Positions 10,516 to 21,562 of a stretch of DNA of 64,000 nt are shown one piece after another (within the stretch, counting starts at the first letter, position 1; every line of letters starts with the position of its first letter). Under the pieces are notes generated by a model. That model did no database searches and was not told the origin of the DNA. It saw nothing but the letters and a program-made list of their open reading frames with translations. The DNA comes from Rossellomorea vietnamensis (lineage in GTDB: Bacteria > Bacillota > Bacilli > Bacillales > Bacillaceae_B): positions 27,243 to 91,242 of the forward strand of contig NZ_LIXZ01000012.1 in assembly GCF_001305855.1 (NCBI RefSeq), given 5' to 3'. The position numbers and the translations under genes are program-made.

Positions 10516-11475
10516 TTACTTATTCGACTTTAATTGTAGCTTTCCTGCAATAAATTCTGAAATGTCCTCAATATTTTTGCTATGCAAACTTTCCTCAGTC
10601 ATGTCGTACCAGGCAACTTCCATCTTATTTCGGAACCAGGTAAGCTGACGCTTGGCGTACCTTCTGGAGTTTTGTTTCAGGTTTTCTATTGCCGTTTCCA
10701 GGCTTACGATTCCGTCAAAGTAGTCGTAAAGCTCTTTATATCCGATTGCCTGAACAGACTGAACGTTTCTCACGCCTCCATCATATAACGCTTTCACTTC
10801 TTCTAATAGTCCCTGTTCAATCATCAGGTCTACCCTGAGGTTGATTCTTTTGTAAAGCTTTTCCCGATCCATGGTCAAACCAATCAAGGCCACATCATAC
10901 TGAAGCTCATGGGTTTGGGAAGATTGATACTCACTCATCGTCTTACCTGTACAATGGAAAATTTCCAAAGCACGGATCACACGACGCGTATTATTCGGGT
11001 GAATATTCCCGGCAGAGTCGGGATCGACCTTAACAAGCTTACGATGAAGCCATTCAGATCCATACTTTTCAAGTTCTGCTTCTAACTCAGCCCGAAAGTG
11101 TTCATCGCCTGGTGTTTCAGTGAATTGATAATCATATAGGACCGACTGAATATAAAGACCCGTCCCTCCAACTATCAGGGGAGTTTTACCCCGTGAATGA
11201 ATCTCTGAGATCTTCTTCCTTACCAGCTTTTGAAACTCTGCCACTGAAAATGGTTCTTCAGGATTTTTAATGTCAATCAAGTGGTGAGGTACGCCATCCA
11301 TCTCGTCAGTGGTGATTTTGGCGGTTCCAATGTCCATTTTTTTATAAATTTGCATGGAGTCACCACTAATGACTTCTCCATCAAATCGTTTAGCGAGACT
11401 TATGCTTGTATTGGTTTTCCCTACAGCAGTGGGACCAATAACGACAATCAGTTTCTCTTTCTCCATTCTTGTCAT
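10516..11475 (-). CDS. miaA: tRNA dimethylallyltransferase
   Basis: A 319-residue enzyme that transfers a dimethylallyl group to N6 of A37 in tRNAs reading UNN codons. Product modification is continued by MiaB, encoded at 42.4-43.9 kb. It shows P-loop IGPTAVGKTNTS (about 13-24), the DSMQIYKKMDIGTAK block, the PHHLID motif and the tRNA-binding RYAKRQLTWFRN. Two in-frame ATGs (11475 and 11466) are possible and neither has a strong ribosome site; the longer is given. It is cotranscribed with hfq. Confidence 0.96.
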   Translation of the reverse strand: MTRMEKEKLIVVIGPTAVGKTNTSISLAKRFDGEVISGDSMQIYKKMDIGTAKITTDEMDGVPHHLIDIKNPEEPFSVAEFQKLVRKKISEIHSRGKTPLIVGGTGLYIQSVLYDYQFTETPGDEHFRAELEAELEKYGSEWLHRKLVKVDPDSAGNIHPNNTRRVIRALEIFHCTGKTMSEYQSSQTHELQYDVALIGLTMDREKLYKRINLRVDLMIEQGLLEEVKALYDGGVRNVQSVQAIGYKELYDYFDGIVSLETAIENLKQNSRRYAKRQLTWFRNKMEVAWYDMTEESLHSKNIEDISEFIAGKLQLKSNK

Positions 11476-11657
11476 ACGTTCACTGCTTTCTATGTAACTG
11501 ATTCTTTACATATTATCGTACCATAATAATAGAGGGTTTGAAATCACATCTTGTCAGTATTTCCATTCTTACCGGTCTTAATCAAAAACAATCTATTCAC
11601 TATGATGTGAGTGTACCCGTTTGTTTCTATAATAAAACGTTTATATAAAGCATAATA

Positions 11658-11690
11658 AAACTGCTCAAAGGGAAACCCTTCAAGCAGTTT
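11658..11690 (-). terminator. Terminator of the penicillin acylase gene
   Basis: Minus strand AAACTGCTTGAAGGG/CCCTTTGAGCAGTTT (two mismatches) with a 3-nt loop, followed by TATTATG, starting 4 bp after the stop codon. Confidence 0.78.
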
Positions 11691-11694
11691 AGGC

Positions 11695-14082
11695 TTACTT
11701 TGGCTGTAAAATCAATTGATCTCCTTTTGAGTTCTCAAGTGAGGTTTTATGATACTCTCCCTTCACCCATGCGTCAATTTGATTCTGGTACCACTCACTT
11801 TTGTAATGACCTGCTTGTCCAGGTCCGACAATATGATACCCATTCGCCATATCTGATGTGTCGATGACGAATCTCCACGAGGCACCGTGGTTGACGATCC
11901 CTTCGTCATTATAACTTGCAGCTTCCACTGTGACCCTGCTCCCACCAACAGGTACAGGATCTTTGTCATTTAAGAACCTTTTTAAAATAGGGGAAGCGCT
12001 TGACAATGGATGTTCAAAGTAGACTCTATGGTACATTCCCCACTCCCATTCTTCCATGGAAGGTCCGTATGCTTCCTCCAGCTCACTTAAGGCACTGGTA
12101 AGGGACGCAGTCAAAAACGATTCATATCCGCCCCGATCTACAAACCATCGGGACTCGTCCCCTGAGTGTGCTTTCCGGATAAGTTCATCCACAACGCTTT
12201 GACGGCCTTCGAACAGCTTCATCATTTCATCAGGTACATCCTTTTGAAAAAGTCCTGTTGATATTTCGTTCATCCACTGATGAAAAATCAGGGGGGCAGC
12301 CAAATCTTTATCGTCCGAATAATTCCATGATTTCAACATTTCAATGGCTTTCCTTTGATCACCATTCAATGAAACGGATTCCAGATCCTTAGTGAGGATA
12401 GGAACAAATTCACGTGCATGTAAATTCAATTGATCCATTTGCAATGCTTTCATATCAGAAATCGTCAGATCACTTTTTCCTTCTAAGTATTCTGAAATTC
12501 TCATATATCGATACGGTTGTGCCCAGTGATGACTGATATGATAAGGATAATCATCTGTTACCACTTTATTATTCGCTGTTGCCACATATCCTGATTCAGG
12601 ATTGATCACTTTCGGAAGTTCGTCAAAAGGAATGAAGCCCTGCCAGTCATAATCAGGGTCCCATCCTGGAACAGGCAGCAGCCCATCCCCTTTTTTCCTG
12701 ATTGGAATCTTTCCATTTGCTTTATATGCAATCGTGCCATCTTTCGAAGCAAATACGAAATTCTGGGTAGGAACATGAAAGTCCTTCAGAGCTTCCTCAA
12801 ATTCATCCCAATTCTTTGCTTTATTGATATTGATGATGGCAGAAAGTTCAAGACTTGGATCCAGTGCTGTCCAACGCATGGCCAGCACCTCCTCTGCATC
12901 ACTTTGATGGGCAAATTCCGAAATCACAGGACCATGCCTTGTTATTGTGACTTTATATGGAATGGTTTCGCTGTCCTTCACTTTAATTGGTTCCTGTATG
13001 ATGGTAGCTTTTTCCCAATTCCCGTCATACAAAAATAGATCGGGATCTTCTTCGTTTCGCTTCTCTACATACAAATCCTGTACGTCAGGTCCAGTGTTCG
13101 TCACACCCCAAGCAATCTGTTCATTATGACCAAGTATGATCCCGGGTATTCCGGCAAAGATCACCCCGCTCACATTGACTTCAGGTGATTCAAGCTGCAT
13201 TTGATACCATATGGAAGGTGTTCCCAGGGATAGATGTGGGTCATCTGCCAGTAACGGTTTTCCACTTTTCGTTTTATCGCCGCTGACAACCCAGTTATTG
13301 CTTCCATTAAATTCAGGCGGTATGACTGCTGAAGCGAATGATTGCTTTAAATTAAACTGTACCTCTCCAATATCTGATAGAATGGTAGGTGCTTCATCCG
13401 GATAGGATGGAAACAAGTCATAAGCCTTTTCCTTCGGTAGATTAGCCAATGCCCAATACCTGAAGGCCTGGCCCTGCCAATGCCCTCCCAAGTCGAAAGC
13501 CATGTATTTCCCGATGGTCAAAGAATCAATTGGTGTCCATTTCTCAGGTTTGTAACCGAGTAGGGTGAATTCAATGGGAAGACTCCCCCCGTCTTTCGCC
13601 TCTTCCATATACGCATTGACTCCCTCGGCATACCACTCGAGAAGCTGCTTTGCTTCATCCGGATAGGCAGTAAAGGATACTTCCGCTGCCCTCCTCAAAC
13701 CAAATGTCCGGAAGAACTTGTCTCTATCAACCGCCTTCTCTCCGACAACTTCACTCAATCTTCCCGATGCCTGGCGCCTGCTTAGATCCATTTGGAACAA
13801 ACGATCCTGGGCTTGAACATACCCTTGTGCCATATAGAGATCTTTTTCATTTTGAGCCCGAATATGTGGCACTCCATCTTTATCTCTTGTGATTTTTACT
13901 TCCTTTGATAAGCCATCCAGTGTAATGGTACCTGAAGTAACGGGAAGAGACCTGTCGATGTAATAATTTGCAAAGATTAATAGACCGAGCAGGATAAACA
14001 ATACACTTCCTGCGGTCCAGAGTGTTATTCTAAGACGCTTATTCTTTTTCTTATGCTGAAGCTCAATGCCTCCGTTCATCAT
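11695..14082 (-). CDS. Membrane-anchored penicillin acylase family hydrolase
   Basis: A 795-residue S45 family N-terminal-nucleophile amidohydrolase (penicillin acylase/acyl-homoserine-lactone acylase group). A transmembrane anchor at about 18-42 places the rest outside the membrane. The precursor is expected to cleave itself before Ser261 in NGSNNWVVSG, giving an alpha chain of about 210-260 residues and a beta chain that starts with the catalytic Ser. DDPHLSLGTPSIWYQM and the later NTGPDVQDLY block are family hallmarks. Natural substrates cannot be told from sequence; beta-lactam side chains, acylated peptides or quorum signals are all possible. GGGGG precedes the ATG. It is a single-gene unit inserted between miaA and mutL. 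Confidence 0.9.
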   Translation of the reverse strand: MMNGGIELQHKKKNKRLRITLWTAGSVLFILLGLLIFANYYIDRSLPVTSGTITLDGLSKEVKITRDKDGVPHIRAQNEKDLYMAQGYVQAQDRLFQMDLSRRQASGRLSEVVGEKAVDRDKFFRTFGLRRAAEVSFTAYPDEAKQLLEWYAEGVNAYMEEAKDGGSLPIEFTLLGYKPEKWTPIDSLTIGKYMAFDLGGHWQGQAFRYWALANLPKEKAYDLFPSYPDEAPTILSDIGEVQFNLKQSFASAVIPPEFNGSNNWVVSGDKTKSGKPLLADDPHLSLGTPSIWYQMQLESPEVNVSGVIFAGIPGIILGHNEQIAWGVTNTGPDVQDLYVEKRNEEDPDLFLYDGNWEKATIIQEPIKVKDSETIPYKVTITRHGPVISEFAHQSDAEEVLAMRWTALDPSLELSAIININKAKNWDEFEEALKDFHVPTQNFVFASKDGTIAYKANGKIPIRKKGDGLLPVPGWDPDYDWQGFIPFDELPKVINPESGYVATANNKVVTDDYPYHISHHWAQPYRYMRISEYLEGKSDLTISDMKALQMDQLNLHAREFVPILTKDLESVSLNGDQRKAIEMLKSWNYSDDKDLAAPLIFHQWMNEISTGLFQKDVPDEMMKLFEGRQSVVDELIRKAHSGDESRWFVDRGGYESFLTASLTSALSELEEAYGPSMEEWEWGMYHRVYFEHPLSSASPILKRFLNDKDPVPVGGSRVTVEAASYNDEGIVNHGASWRFVIDTSDMANGYHIVGPGQAGHYKSEWYQNQIDAWVKGEYHKTSLENSKGDQLILQPK

Positions 14083-14208
14083 GATTTCCCCCAGTGTTAT
14101 ATATGGAATTTTCTGAAAAATGATCTTACCTCTATAATATTAGCTCTTTAAGAGAGTAAATCCTTCTCTTCTGCAGGAGAATTTTATCATGAAGGTTTTG
14201 CTATTCAC

Positions 14209-14769
14209 CTAGTCAACCGACAAGGGAACATCCCGTTTCAATTTTGACCCGAAAATGATGATGACTAGTCCACTAATCAAAAAGAAAAGCGAACAAGCAT
14301 AGAATAAGAAATTGATTGTGAAATATTCCAAGAAGAACCCTGTCCCCATCACTGCAATGCTTGAAAATAGAGCGGTCCAAAAGTGATACTGTCCAATGCT
14401 CTTCCCTCTAGAAGCATGCACTGTCATGTCACTGATCACCACTTTCTCTGACGTTTTTTGCAAAGCGCCTAACATACCAAGTAATACCTGAATCATGTAT
14501 ACTTCTTGAATTGAACCTGTAGAAGGGATGAACAGAAAGAGGAAGCTCATTCCTATACTGTAAACAATAAGAAGGATCTGACCACCAATTAAGTCCGACA
14601 ACCTGCCTATGATTCGATGGCCAACTGCTGAGCTTAACGTAAATAATCCGTAAGCAAATCCAAAACTCGAAAAATCACTTCCGATATTTCGAATAAAAAG
14701 TAAATAAAATGGGAATGACACACTTGCAGCTACCATTGCAAAACTTTGAGAAAGAATTAACCATCTCAT
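14209..14769 (-). CDS. Half-size MFS-type membrane protein
   Basis: A 186-residue protein with about six hydrophobic helices, half the size of a normal 12-helix MFS transporter. The loop GRLSDLIGGQ (about 55-64) resembles MFS motif A. The C-terminus ends in a short charged tail, as at the end of a complete transporter half. Its ATG overlaps the stop codon of the upstream FAD oxidase (ATGA, 14766-14769), so translation is coupled. It could be a genuine half transporter working as a dimer or a truncated remnant; coupling and an intact frame favour the former. Substrate unknown. Confidence 0.72.
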   Translation of the reverse strand: MRWLILSQSFAMVAASVSFPFYLLFIRNIGSDFSSFGFAYGLFTLSSAVGHRIIGRLSDLIGGQILLIVYSIGMSFLFLFIPSTGSIQEVYMIQVLLGMLGALQKTSEKVVISDMTVHASRGKSIGQYHFWTALFSSIAVMGTGFFLEYFTINFLFYACSLFFLISGLVIIIFGSKLKRDVPLSVD

Positions 14770-16220
14770 TTTCCATACACCTCATAAAATATATTCACAA
14801 ACCGTTCATCTGGATCATACTTCCGCTTATTTTGAAAGAATTGTTCCGCATTTGGGTAAGCCTCGTGTAGTTGTTCGTCTGTGGGATATTGATAGTAAGG
14901 AAGATAATAGCTTCCCCCATGTGCAATGGTGATGTCAACCATGCCACGAATGGTATCACCGGTCTGCTTTCTTTCCTCGTCACCCAGGCCCTGATTAATT
15001 AATAGTACTAGTGCAAACATATCTTCTTTCGCATAGGATAATACTGCTTCTTCACTCTGATTCACATACCTCACTGTGATGTTCATGAGATTTATATCCT
15101 CATGGGCCAAGTACACTCGTAAATCATCGATATACTCTTCATACTCATCAACTGGAACAAAATACTCTTGTAAAATATCTGTGTCATTTTCACCTTTGTA
15201 TTCTAAAAACTTTGATTCTGAACGCATCACATTATTTCGGGTTTCCAGTTTACCATCGCTTTTATCAAAAAATGATTTCTGCATATCCCAAAAGAGATTT
15301 TTCCCCCAATCGAAATCTCTTGAAAGTCCAAGTGAGAATTTTGTTAAACCAGTAAATTGATCTTTTTTCAGAGTATTATAATCAATATACTTCTCTTGAT
15401 TGTCACTGTCCTTGTAATTAGTAACATACATATCTTGGAGAAATGTATCCGGAGCCGTTGACAATCGAGCTAAATGCATTTTTACGTTTTCGGCTTTTAA
15501 AACGTTTTGATTAAAATAATCTTCATATTCTTCAACGTTCAACTCCTCGGTTTCCAGTTCCAAAAGCTCATCAGATGTAAGTTGTAGTTCCGCGTCCAAG
15601 ATTACACCGAATAATCCATAACCCCCAATGACTAACGGAAAATACTCTTCATTTTCACTTCTTGAAACGGTGATGATCTCACCATCAGGCTTTAAAAGCC
15701 GGAACCAATTCACCGTTTCAATTAACGAACCATTTCTTATATCTCTTCCATGGGCATTTACAGATAGTGATCCGCCTACTGTGAATATATTTTGCGATTG
15801 CATCACTTTCACTGAAAGTCCATAGGGATTTATCGCTTCTTGTATATCATCCCAAGTAGCTCCACTCTGCACATGAACGGTTTTATTCGATGGATCCACA
15901 CCAAGCACTTCGTTGAAATCCGTCATATCTAATACCATCCCATCTGGGTAGTAGGTATGCCCTCCTTGACTGTGTCTCTTTCCAGCAATCGATACTTTTA
16001 GATTTTCTTCTTTTGCTTTAGAAAGCGCCTCTACTATACCTTCTTCTTGACTGCCTTTCACGATTTTATCAATTTTTGTCGGCATTAATCGGCTTACATC
16101 CGTAATGATGTTTTTCGAGTCTCTCCCATTCAATTCCCACTGAAATATCAGTATGTATGAGAAGACAATTGGAACAATTAACATCCATATCCTGTTCTTA
16201 CTCTTCACACGTCCTATCAT
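14766..16220 (-). CDS. Membrane-associated FAD-linked oxidase (PCMH/VAO family)
   Basis: A 484-residue flavoprotein with a hydrophobic N-terminal segment (about 12-28), probably a signal anchor. The FAD-binding PCMH domain is about 45-230: AGKRHSQGGH (a His position that in VAO relatives can carry covalent FAD), VQSGATWDDIQEAI, FTVGGSLSVNAHGRD and VIGGYGLFGVI. The C-terminal substrate domain is poorly conserved. It resembles the sugar-lactone/berberine-bridge-type oxidases; the substrate is not predictable. It is the first gene of a two-gene unit with the half-size MFS protein. Its promoter lies inside a palindrome at 16240-16271, suggesting control by a TetR-type or similar repressor. Confidence 0.8.
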   Translation of the reverse strand: MIGRVKSKNRIWMLIVPIVFSYILIFQWELNGRDSKNIITDVSRLMPTKIDKIVKGSQEEGIVEALSKAKEENLKVSIAGKRHSQGGHTYYPDGMVLDMTDFNEVLGVDPSNKTVHVQSGATWDDIQEAINPYGLSVKVMQSQNIFTVGGSLSVNAHGRDIRNGSLIETVNWFRLLKPDGEIITVSRSENEEYFPLVIGGYGLFGVILDAELQLTSDELLELETEELNVEEYEDYFNQNVLKAENVKMHLARLSTAPDTFLQDMYVTNYKDSDNQEKYIDYNTLKKDQFTGLTKFSLGLSRDFDWGKNLFWDMQKSFFDKSDGKLETRNNVMRSESKFLEYKGENDTDILQEYFVPVDEYEEYIDDLRVYLAHEDINLMNITVRYVNQSEEAVLSYAKEDMFALVLLINQGLGDEERKQTGDTIRGMVDITIAHGGSYYLPYYQYPTDEQLHEAYPNAEQFFQNKRKYDPDERFVNIFYEVYGK

Positions 16221-16239
16221 TCCATTTCCACCACCCTCG

Positions 16240-16287
16240 CTCCTTTTAGTGTAATTTTACACTAAAAGGAGTTTTTTTCAATACAAT
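16240..16287 (-). promoter_or_regulatory. Promoter overlapped by a palindromic operator
   Basis: On the minus strand TTGAAA, 16 bp, TAAAAT forms a promoter for the FAD oxidase. Its -10 lies inside the palindrome CTCCTTTTAGTGTAAAA and its complement (16240-16271; 13-bp arms around AATTTT). On the plus strand the same sequence is followed by seven T, so it could also act as a terminator, but no plus-strand gene lies upstream. Confidence 0.6.
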
Positions 16288-16451
16288 TCACAAAAATAAA
16301 AAGCCTTTGATTGAATTAATCAAAAGCCTTTCATCAAGAGATCTACTTAGTTACCATAATGTTATTATCGTTAATTTTATAGAAGGAGTGGATTTTTCTT
16401 CGTTTATTCCTATGAGGATTATGGGTAAATGGCGGTTAGGAGGTGAGGGAC

Positions 16452-16898
16452 ATGTCATTTGATTATAGCCTGGATTTTGAATCCATTGATTTCCGTAAAC
16501 ATCCTGAAAAATACCGTGTAGGCCGCGGGGAGCAGGGCGTTTTACTTGTAGAGCCCTATAAAAGTGAAATCCTTCCCGAATGGCGTTTCAAAACACCGAA
16601 TATTGCAGAAGAATCCTCAAATACCATCTATACCATGTTTCTTCAATATAGAGAGGAGAATGATTTTGTGGGCATGGATATGGCAAGGAAATTCCTTCAG
16701 ATGGGCTACACGAGGGCAAGAAGGTACGCCAATTATCCTGATGGTAAAAAGTACAATAAGGATGGGGATATCAACGATCGGAAAATAGATGAACAGAAAG
16801 CTGAATCTGCCGCCATTTTTGAAGCAAAATGGAAACTGGCAAGAGAAGATGATGACTATCTGAAAAGGAAAAAGGAACACCAGAACAAATATGGATGA
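16452..16898 (+). CDS. DUF4385 family protein
   Basis: A 148-residue soluble protein matching the DUF4385 family, found in bacteria and phages, with no known function. The central block MDMARKFLQMGYTRARRYANY (about 75-95) followed by the lysine-rich DGKKYNKDG region is the recognisable family core. The ATG at 16452 follows AGGAGG by 8 bases. It is monocistronic, on the plus strand between two leftward units. Confidence 0.8.
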   Translation: MSFDYSLDFESIDFRKHPEKYRVGRGEQGVLLVEPYKSEILPEWRFKTPNIAEESSNTIYTMFLQYREENDFVGMDMARKFLQMGYTRARRYANYPDGKKYNKDGDINDRKIDEQKAESAAIFEAKWKLAREDDDYLKRKKEHQNKYG

Positions 16899-16933
16899 AT
16901 GGGGATGAGCGTTGAAAATGCTCATCCCCATTC
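16897..16933. terminator. Convergent hairpin between the DUF4385 gene and mutL
   Basis: A perfect 14-bp stem (GAATGGGGATGAGC with its complement) and 9-nt loop. T-runs are poor on both sides, so termination may be partial or the hairpin may mainly protect 3' ends. Confidence 0.65.
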
Positions 16934-16939
16934 ATTCCA

Positions 16940-18811
16940 CTACATAATCCGTTTAAACATTTTTTCCATTTCATAGGTCGAATAATGAATGATGATCGGG
17001 CGACCGTGGGGACAGGTGAATGGATCGCTGGTTCTTCTTAATTCATCCAGCAGCGCCTGCATATCTTCATTCCTCAAATGATGATTTGCTTTGATGGACC
17101 CTTTGCAACTCATCATGATAGCTGCTTCTTCCCTCAGCTTTTTAATATCAACTTTGTTCATCTTGATGATTTGCTCAATCATGTCTTCGATGGTTTGCTG
17201 CTCTTCCCCTTTAGGGAACCACTGTGGGTGACTGCGTACGATGAAACTGTTGTGTCCGAAATCCTCAAGGAAAACCCCTACTTCTTCAAGTAGAGAACGA
17301 TATTCATTGATTTTAATATACTCATCCGTTGAAAATTCAAGGGTTAGGGGGACGAGGAGCTCCTGAAGCTCGTTCGCGACCTCCCCCACTTTCTCTTTAT
17401 AAAATTCATACTTGATCCGTTCTTGAGCTGCATGCTGATCAATGATATAAAGACCGCGTTCATTCTGGGCAAATATATATGTGCCATGCATTTGCCCGAC
17501 AGGATAAAGAGTGGGAACCCGCGGTGTTTCCGTTTCATCGTCGATGGCTTGAACGGGTTGTTCCCGGGCTTCCTCTTCCTCGATAGAGTACCTTTGAAGA
17601 AGTTCTTCATCAGATACGATACTCGATGGTTCACTCGTATCCATGACAGGTGGTTCGGGCTCATACAGCTTTACCATCTCTTCTTTAGGCAGCAGCCGCT
17701 CCCGGACGGATTCTCTGTTATCATATCTAACTTCTTGTCGCTTAGCCGCGTGTTCAAGATCCATGTATGTCTGCTCCGATTTTGGCTGAGCCGGTTTTGG
17801 TGGGATGGATCCTGATGGAATCAGTTCCTTTCCTTTAAACACCTTCTTGATTCCTTCGGTTACCAACGTATTGAGCTCTGCTTCCTTACTGATGCGGACC
17901 TCCATCTTGGAAGGATGCACATTCACATCCACCAGGATCGGATCCATCTCGATACTAAGGAGCACGATGGGATGACGTCCGATGGGAAGAAGAGTGTGAT
18001 ATCCTTCTCCGATCGCTTTCGCCAATGCATAGTTTTTAATGAATCTCCCGTTGATCATCGTCGAAATGTAATTCCTCGATGCCCGGGTGACCTCTGGAAG
18101 GGATATATAGCCCTTCACTTTGAAATCCAGTGACTCTACTTCGATCGGCACCATTTTCTTCGCTATCCCGACTCCATAAATGGCTGCAAGGACCTGCCTG
18201 ACATCACCATTTCCATTCGTGTGCAAAAGCGACTTGCCGTTATGGAGAAGCTTGATCGAGACAAAAGGATGAGCAAGGGCGATCCGGTTCACGACATCCG
18301 TTATATTCCCAAGCTCCGTATGAATGGTCTTCATGTATTTTAACCGGGCAGGTGTATTGAAGAATAGTTGTGAAACTGTGATATCTGTTCCTTTTCTAGA
18401 CGATGTGCTTTCAATCGATTTTGCTTCTCCACCTTGGAGTTCAATGCTCGTACCCGGACCTTCACCCGTACTTGTTTTTAACATGAAATGAGAAACAGAA
18501 GCGATACTCGGCAAGGCTTCTCCCCTGAATCCCAATGTCCGGATGCGGAAAAGGTCATTTTCGTCTTTGATTTTACTCGTTGCATGCCGCTTAAAGGCTG
18601 TTTGGACATCTTCCTTCTCAATTCCGTCGCCATTATCGATGATGCGTATGGATTGTAAACCTGCTTCCTCGATATGGATTTCAATGACGGTCCCACCGGC
18701 ATCAATGCTATTTTCAAGGAGTTCCTTCACCACAGAAGCCGGTCGTTCCACCACTTCCCCGGCCGCAATTTTATTAGAAAGGGAATCATCAAGCTGAAAT
18801 ATTTTCACCAC
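16940..18811 (-). CDS. mutL: DNA mismatch repair protein MutL
   Basis: A 623-residue endonuclease-type MutL. The N-terminal GHKL ATPase domain (about 1-330) shows [33 protein letters not shown] and GFRGEAL. A variable linker rich in Glu and Pro lies around 335-430. The C-terminal dimerisation/endonuclease domain contains DQHAAQERI (the DQHA-x2-E-x4-E metal site type), [12 protein letters not shown] and the final CPHGRP. It nicks the new strand after mismatch recognition by MutS. It starts with GTG after AAGGAGG and lies 12 bp after mutS, so they form one operon. Confidence 0.97.
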   Translation of the reverse strand: MVKIFQLDDSLSNKIAAGEVVERPASVVKELLENSIDAGGTVIEIHIEEAGLQSIRIIDNGDGIEKEDVQTAFKRHATSKIKDENDLFRIRTLGFRGEALPSIASVSHFMLKTSTGEGPGTSIELQGGEAKSIESTSSRKGTDITVSQLFFNTPARLKYMKTIHTELGNITDVVNRIALAHPFVSIKLLHNGKSLLHTNGNGDVRQVLAAIYGVGIAKKMVPIEVESLDFKVKGYISLPEVTRASRNYISTMINGRFIKNYALAKAIGEGYHTLLPIGRHPIVLLSIEMDPILVDVNVHPSKMEVRISKEAELNTLVTEGIKKVFKGKELIPSGSIPPKPAQPKSEQTYMDLEHAAKRQEVRYDNRESVRERLLPKEEMVKLYEPEPPVMDTSEPSSIVSDEELLQRYSIEEEEAREQPVQAIDDETETPRVPTLYPVGQMHGTYIFAQNERGLYIIDQHAAQERIKYEFYKEKVGEVANELQELLVPLTLEFSTDEYIKINEYRSLLEEVGVFLEDFGHNSFIVRSHPQWFPKGEEQQTIEDMIEQIIKMNKVDIKKLREEAAIMMSCKGSIKANHHLRNEDMQALLDELRRTSDPFTCPHGRPIIIHYSTYEMEKMFKRIM

Positions 18812-18823
18812 AGTTCCACCTCC

Positions 18824-21445
18824 TTAATGCTTTAACTTTTTTTGGATTCCGTATAGCGTATTCATCGCATCTAATGGCGTCATTTCGAGGATATCCAATT
18901 TTTTTAATTCCTCTATACATTTCTTTTCTTTTGTATTCAACGTTGCTTTCTTTTCTGATTTCTCAGTACCAAAGAAGGACAGCTGTGCCAAATCTTCTTC
19001 ACTTGTTTCCTGCTTTTCTGCAGCCGATTCCCTTGAAGCGGCTACTTCGGTGAAAGATGAGGGCTCTTCCTTCCTTTCAAGCTCAAGAAGAATTTCATTC
19101 GCTCTTTGAATTAAGGCTTGGGGCAGTTCAGCGAGTTCGGCAACATGTATTCCATAACTTTTATCTGCCGCACCCTCTTTGATTTTATGAAGGAAAACAA
19201 GTTTTCCGTTTTGCTCCATCGCACTGACATGAACATTTTTCACTTTTGGCAATTCTTCCTCAAGAACCGTCAATTCATGGTAGTGAGTAGAGAAAAGGGT
19301 TTTCGACCCGATATGTTCATGAATGTATTCAATGATCGCTTGTGCCAGTGCCATCCCATCATAAGTGGAAGTGCCCCGTCCAATTTCATCAAACAGTATC
19401 AGACTTTGTTGAGTGGCGTGAATGATCGCATTCTTCGCCTCAAGCATCTCTACCATGAATGTGCTTTGTCCGGAAATCAGGTCATCCGCTGCTCCAATGC
19501 GGGTGAATACTTGATCGAATACAGGAAGGTTCGCCTCGCTTGCAGGCACATAACATCCGATTTGGGCGAGGATGCTCGTTAGCGCCACCTGTCTCATATA
19601 AGTACTTTTACCCGACATATTCGGACCGGTAATAAGAAAGACTTCCCGTTCCTCATCCATATAGCAATCATTCGGAACATACTCCTGTGCGCCCATTACC
19701 TTTTCGACAACGGGATGCCTTCCATCTTTCAAGAAGATTTTTCTCTCATCATTGAACAAAGGACGTGTGTAATGACGTTTCTCACTGACGGTTGCAAAGC
19801 ACTGGAGAACGTCCAGTTCACTGACGAGTTTCGCTAGTTTTTGCAAGCGGGGGATAAATTCCTTAACCCTTTCACGTATCCCCAGGAACAATTCATATTC
19901 TAAATCCACACTCTTTTCATCAGCCTGAAGGATAAGGGATTCTTTCTCTTTTAATTCTGGTGTGATAAATCTTTCAGCATTTGTTAAAGTCTGCTTCCGT
20001 TCATAGCGTCCTTCTTCCAAGTGCTGCAGATTCGCTCTCGTTACTTCGATGTAGTAACCAAATACCCTGTTAAATCCTACTTTAAGGGACCTGATTCCAG
20101 TCCTTTCCCTTTCGTCCCGTTCAAGCTTTGCAATCCACGATTTACCATTTTTGCTTGCATCACGATATTGATCCAGTTCGGCATGATACCCATCCTGAAT
20201 CAGGCTTCCTTCTTTTATGGACAATGGAGGATTTTCTATCAATGCCTTTTCGAGAAGGTCTGTCAACTCTTCACATGGGTCGAGCCTGGCGACAAGCTCA
20301 TCGGTTGCATCATTCTCTAATGATTGGATCAATTGCTTTAATACGGGTACTTGCTGCAGGGATTTTTTCAACTGGATCAAATCACGACCATTTACATTCC
20401 CGAAAGCGACGCGGCCCGCCAGTCTCTCAAGATCATACACTTCTTTCAGGCGGTCTCTCAGGTCCTGCCTTTCAAAGAAACGTTCCAATAATACTTCCAC
20501 CACTGCCTGACGTCTTTCGATTTCCTGTTTATGAATGAGTGGACGATCGATCCATTGCTTTAAAAGCCTTGCCCCCATCGCTGTCATCGTTTCATCCAAA
20601 AGCCAAAGAAGTGACCCTTTTTTCCCTTTGGAACGGATGGTCTCTGTCAATTCCAGATTACGTTTCGAATAATAGTCCATTTTCATAAATTGGTGAAGCT
20701 GATACGTCTCCACGATTTGCAGATGATCCAAACTCCTTTTCTGTGTCCGGAATAAATAATGAAACAGGAGGGAAGAGGCTTTTATGAGTTTTTCTTGTTT
20801 CAGAGGTTCCACCAGATGAGTGAAGCTATGCCCAAGACCGGAGTCCTGCTCATACGATAATGTAACATCTGTTCTTTCTTTGATTCTCCCCTGAACCTCA
20901 TCAGAAAGTTCAGGATGAATGACAACTTCTTTCGCCCCAATGGTGGATAATTCATTCATCAATGCCTGCAGTCCATCTGACACGACCGTCACCTTGGTTT
21001 CCCCGGTTGTCAGATCACTATAAGCAAGGCCAAACGTATCATCTTCAAAATCGGTTACTGAAGCAATATAGTTATTTTCTTTGTCATTCAGACCTTTCCC
21101 ATCCATAACCGTACCGGGTGTAATGAGCTGGACGACTTCCCTCTTCACGACACCCTTGGCTTGCTTTGGATCTTCCGTCTGTTCGCATATCGCTACTTTA
21201 TAACCTTTATCAATGAGTTGCTCTATGTAATTAGGAGCGGAATGATAAGGTACACCGCACATGGGAATTCGTTCCTTTCCACCCCCATCACGGCTTGTTA
21301 AGGTTATTTCAAGTTCCTGGGATGCCGCAATGGCATCATCAAAAAACATTTCATAAAAATCGCCTAAACGAAAAAATAAAAAGGCATCCTGGTATTCTGC
21401 CTTTACTTGTAAGTATTGTTTTATCATTGGAGTATATTGTGTCAT
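18824..21445 (-). CDS. mutS: DNA mismatch recognition protein MutS
   Basis: An 873-residue MutS. The mismatch-binding domain I has [11 protein letters not shown] (the Phe-X-Glu wedge motif) near residue 25-35. The ATPase domain has Walker [10 protein letters not shown], the conserved DELGRG-equivalent [13 protein letters not shown] and STHYHELT. The C-terminal tail, which in Bacillus binds the replication clamp, includes QLSFF near 815. The ATG at 21445 matches the B. subtilis N-terminus; a TTG 12 bases upstream is the only longer alternative. First gene of mutSL. Confidence 0.97.
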   Translation of the reverse strand: MTQYTPMIKQYLQVKAEYQDAFLFFRLGDFYEMFFDDAIAASQELEITLTSRDGGGKERIPMCGVPYHSAPNYIEQLIDKGYKVAICEQTEDPKQAKGVVKREVVQLITPGTVMDGKGLNDKENNYIASVTDFEDDTFGLAYSDLTTGETKVTVVSDGLQALMNELSTIGAKEVVIHPELSDEVQGRIKERTDVTLSYEQDSGLGHSFTHLVEPLKQEKLIKASSLLFHYLFRTQKRSLDHLQIVETYQLHQFMKMDYYSKRNLELTETIRSKGKKGSLLWLLDETMTAMGARLLKQWIDRPLIHKQEIERRQAVVEVLLERFFERQDLRDRLKEVYDLERLAGRVAFGNVNGRDLIQLKKSLQQVPVLKQLIQSLENDATDELVARLDPCEELTDLLEKALIENPPLSIKEGSLIQDGYHAELDQYRDASKNGKSWIAKLERDERERTGIRSLKVGFNRVFGYYIEVTRANLQHLEEGRYERKQTLTNAERFITPELKEKESLILQADEKSVDLEYELFLGIRERVKEFIPRLQKLAKLVSELDVLQCFATVSEKRHYTRPLFNDERKIFLKDGRHPVVEKVMGAQEYVPNDCYMDEEREVFLITGPNMSGKSTYMRQVALTSILAQIGCYVPASEANLPVFDQVFTRIGAADDLISGQSTFMVEMLEAKNAIIHATQQSLILFDEIGRGTSTYDGMALAQAIIEYIHEHIGSKTLFSTHYHELTVLEEELPKVKNVHVSAMEQNGKLVFLHKIKEGAADKSYGIHVAELAELPQALIQRANEILLELERKEEPSSFTEVAASRESAAEKQETSEEDLAQLSFFGTEKSEKKATLNTKEKKCIEELKKLDILEMTPLDAMNTLYGIQKKLKH

Positions 21446-21562
21446 GGTTTCATTCAAACCTTTCCAAGTAAATCTGCTATTCTCGACTATTCATTATATC
21501 ATACGGATCAGGGTGGAAGCATGTAGCAGATTGAGGAAGCGCATTTGAAATGGCCCTTTTTC

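Noticed and set aside
14209..14769. Half-size MFS gene as a pseudogene
   Set aside because: The frame is intact, the start is coupled to the upstream gene, and no remnant of a second half is found in the following 125 bp. Left as a gene with reduced confidence.
16298..16335. AAAGCCTTT...AAAGCCTTT as a terminator hairpin
   Set aside because: The two GC-containing parts are direct, not inverted; only an AT-only TTTGATT/AATCAAA stem remains.
20021..20538. Long open frames on the plus strand opposite mutS
   Set aside because: They are antisense to a strongly conserved gene, lack ribosome sites and resemble nothing.
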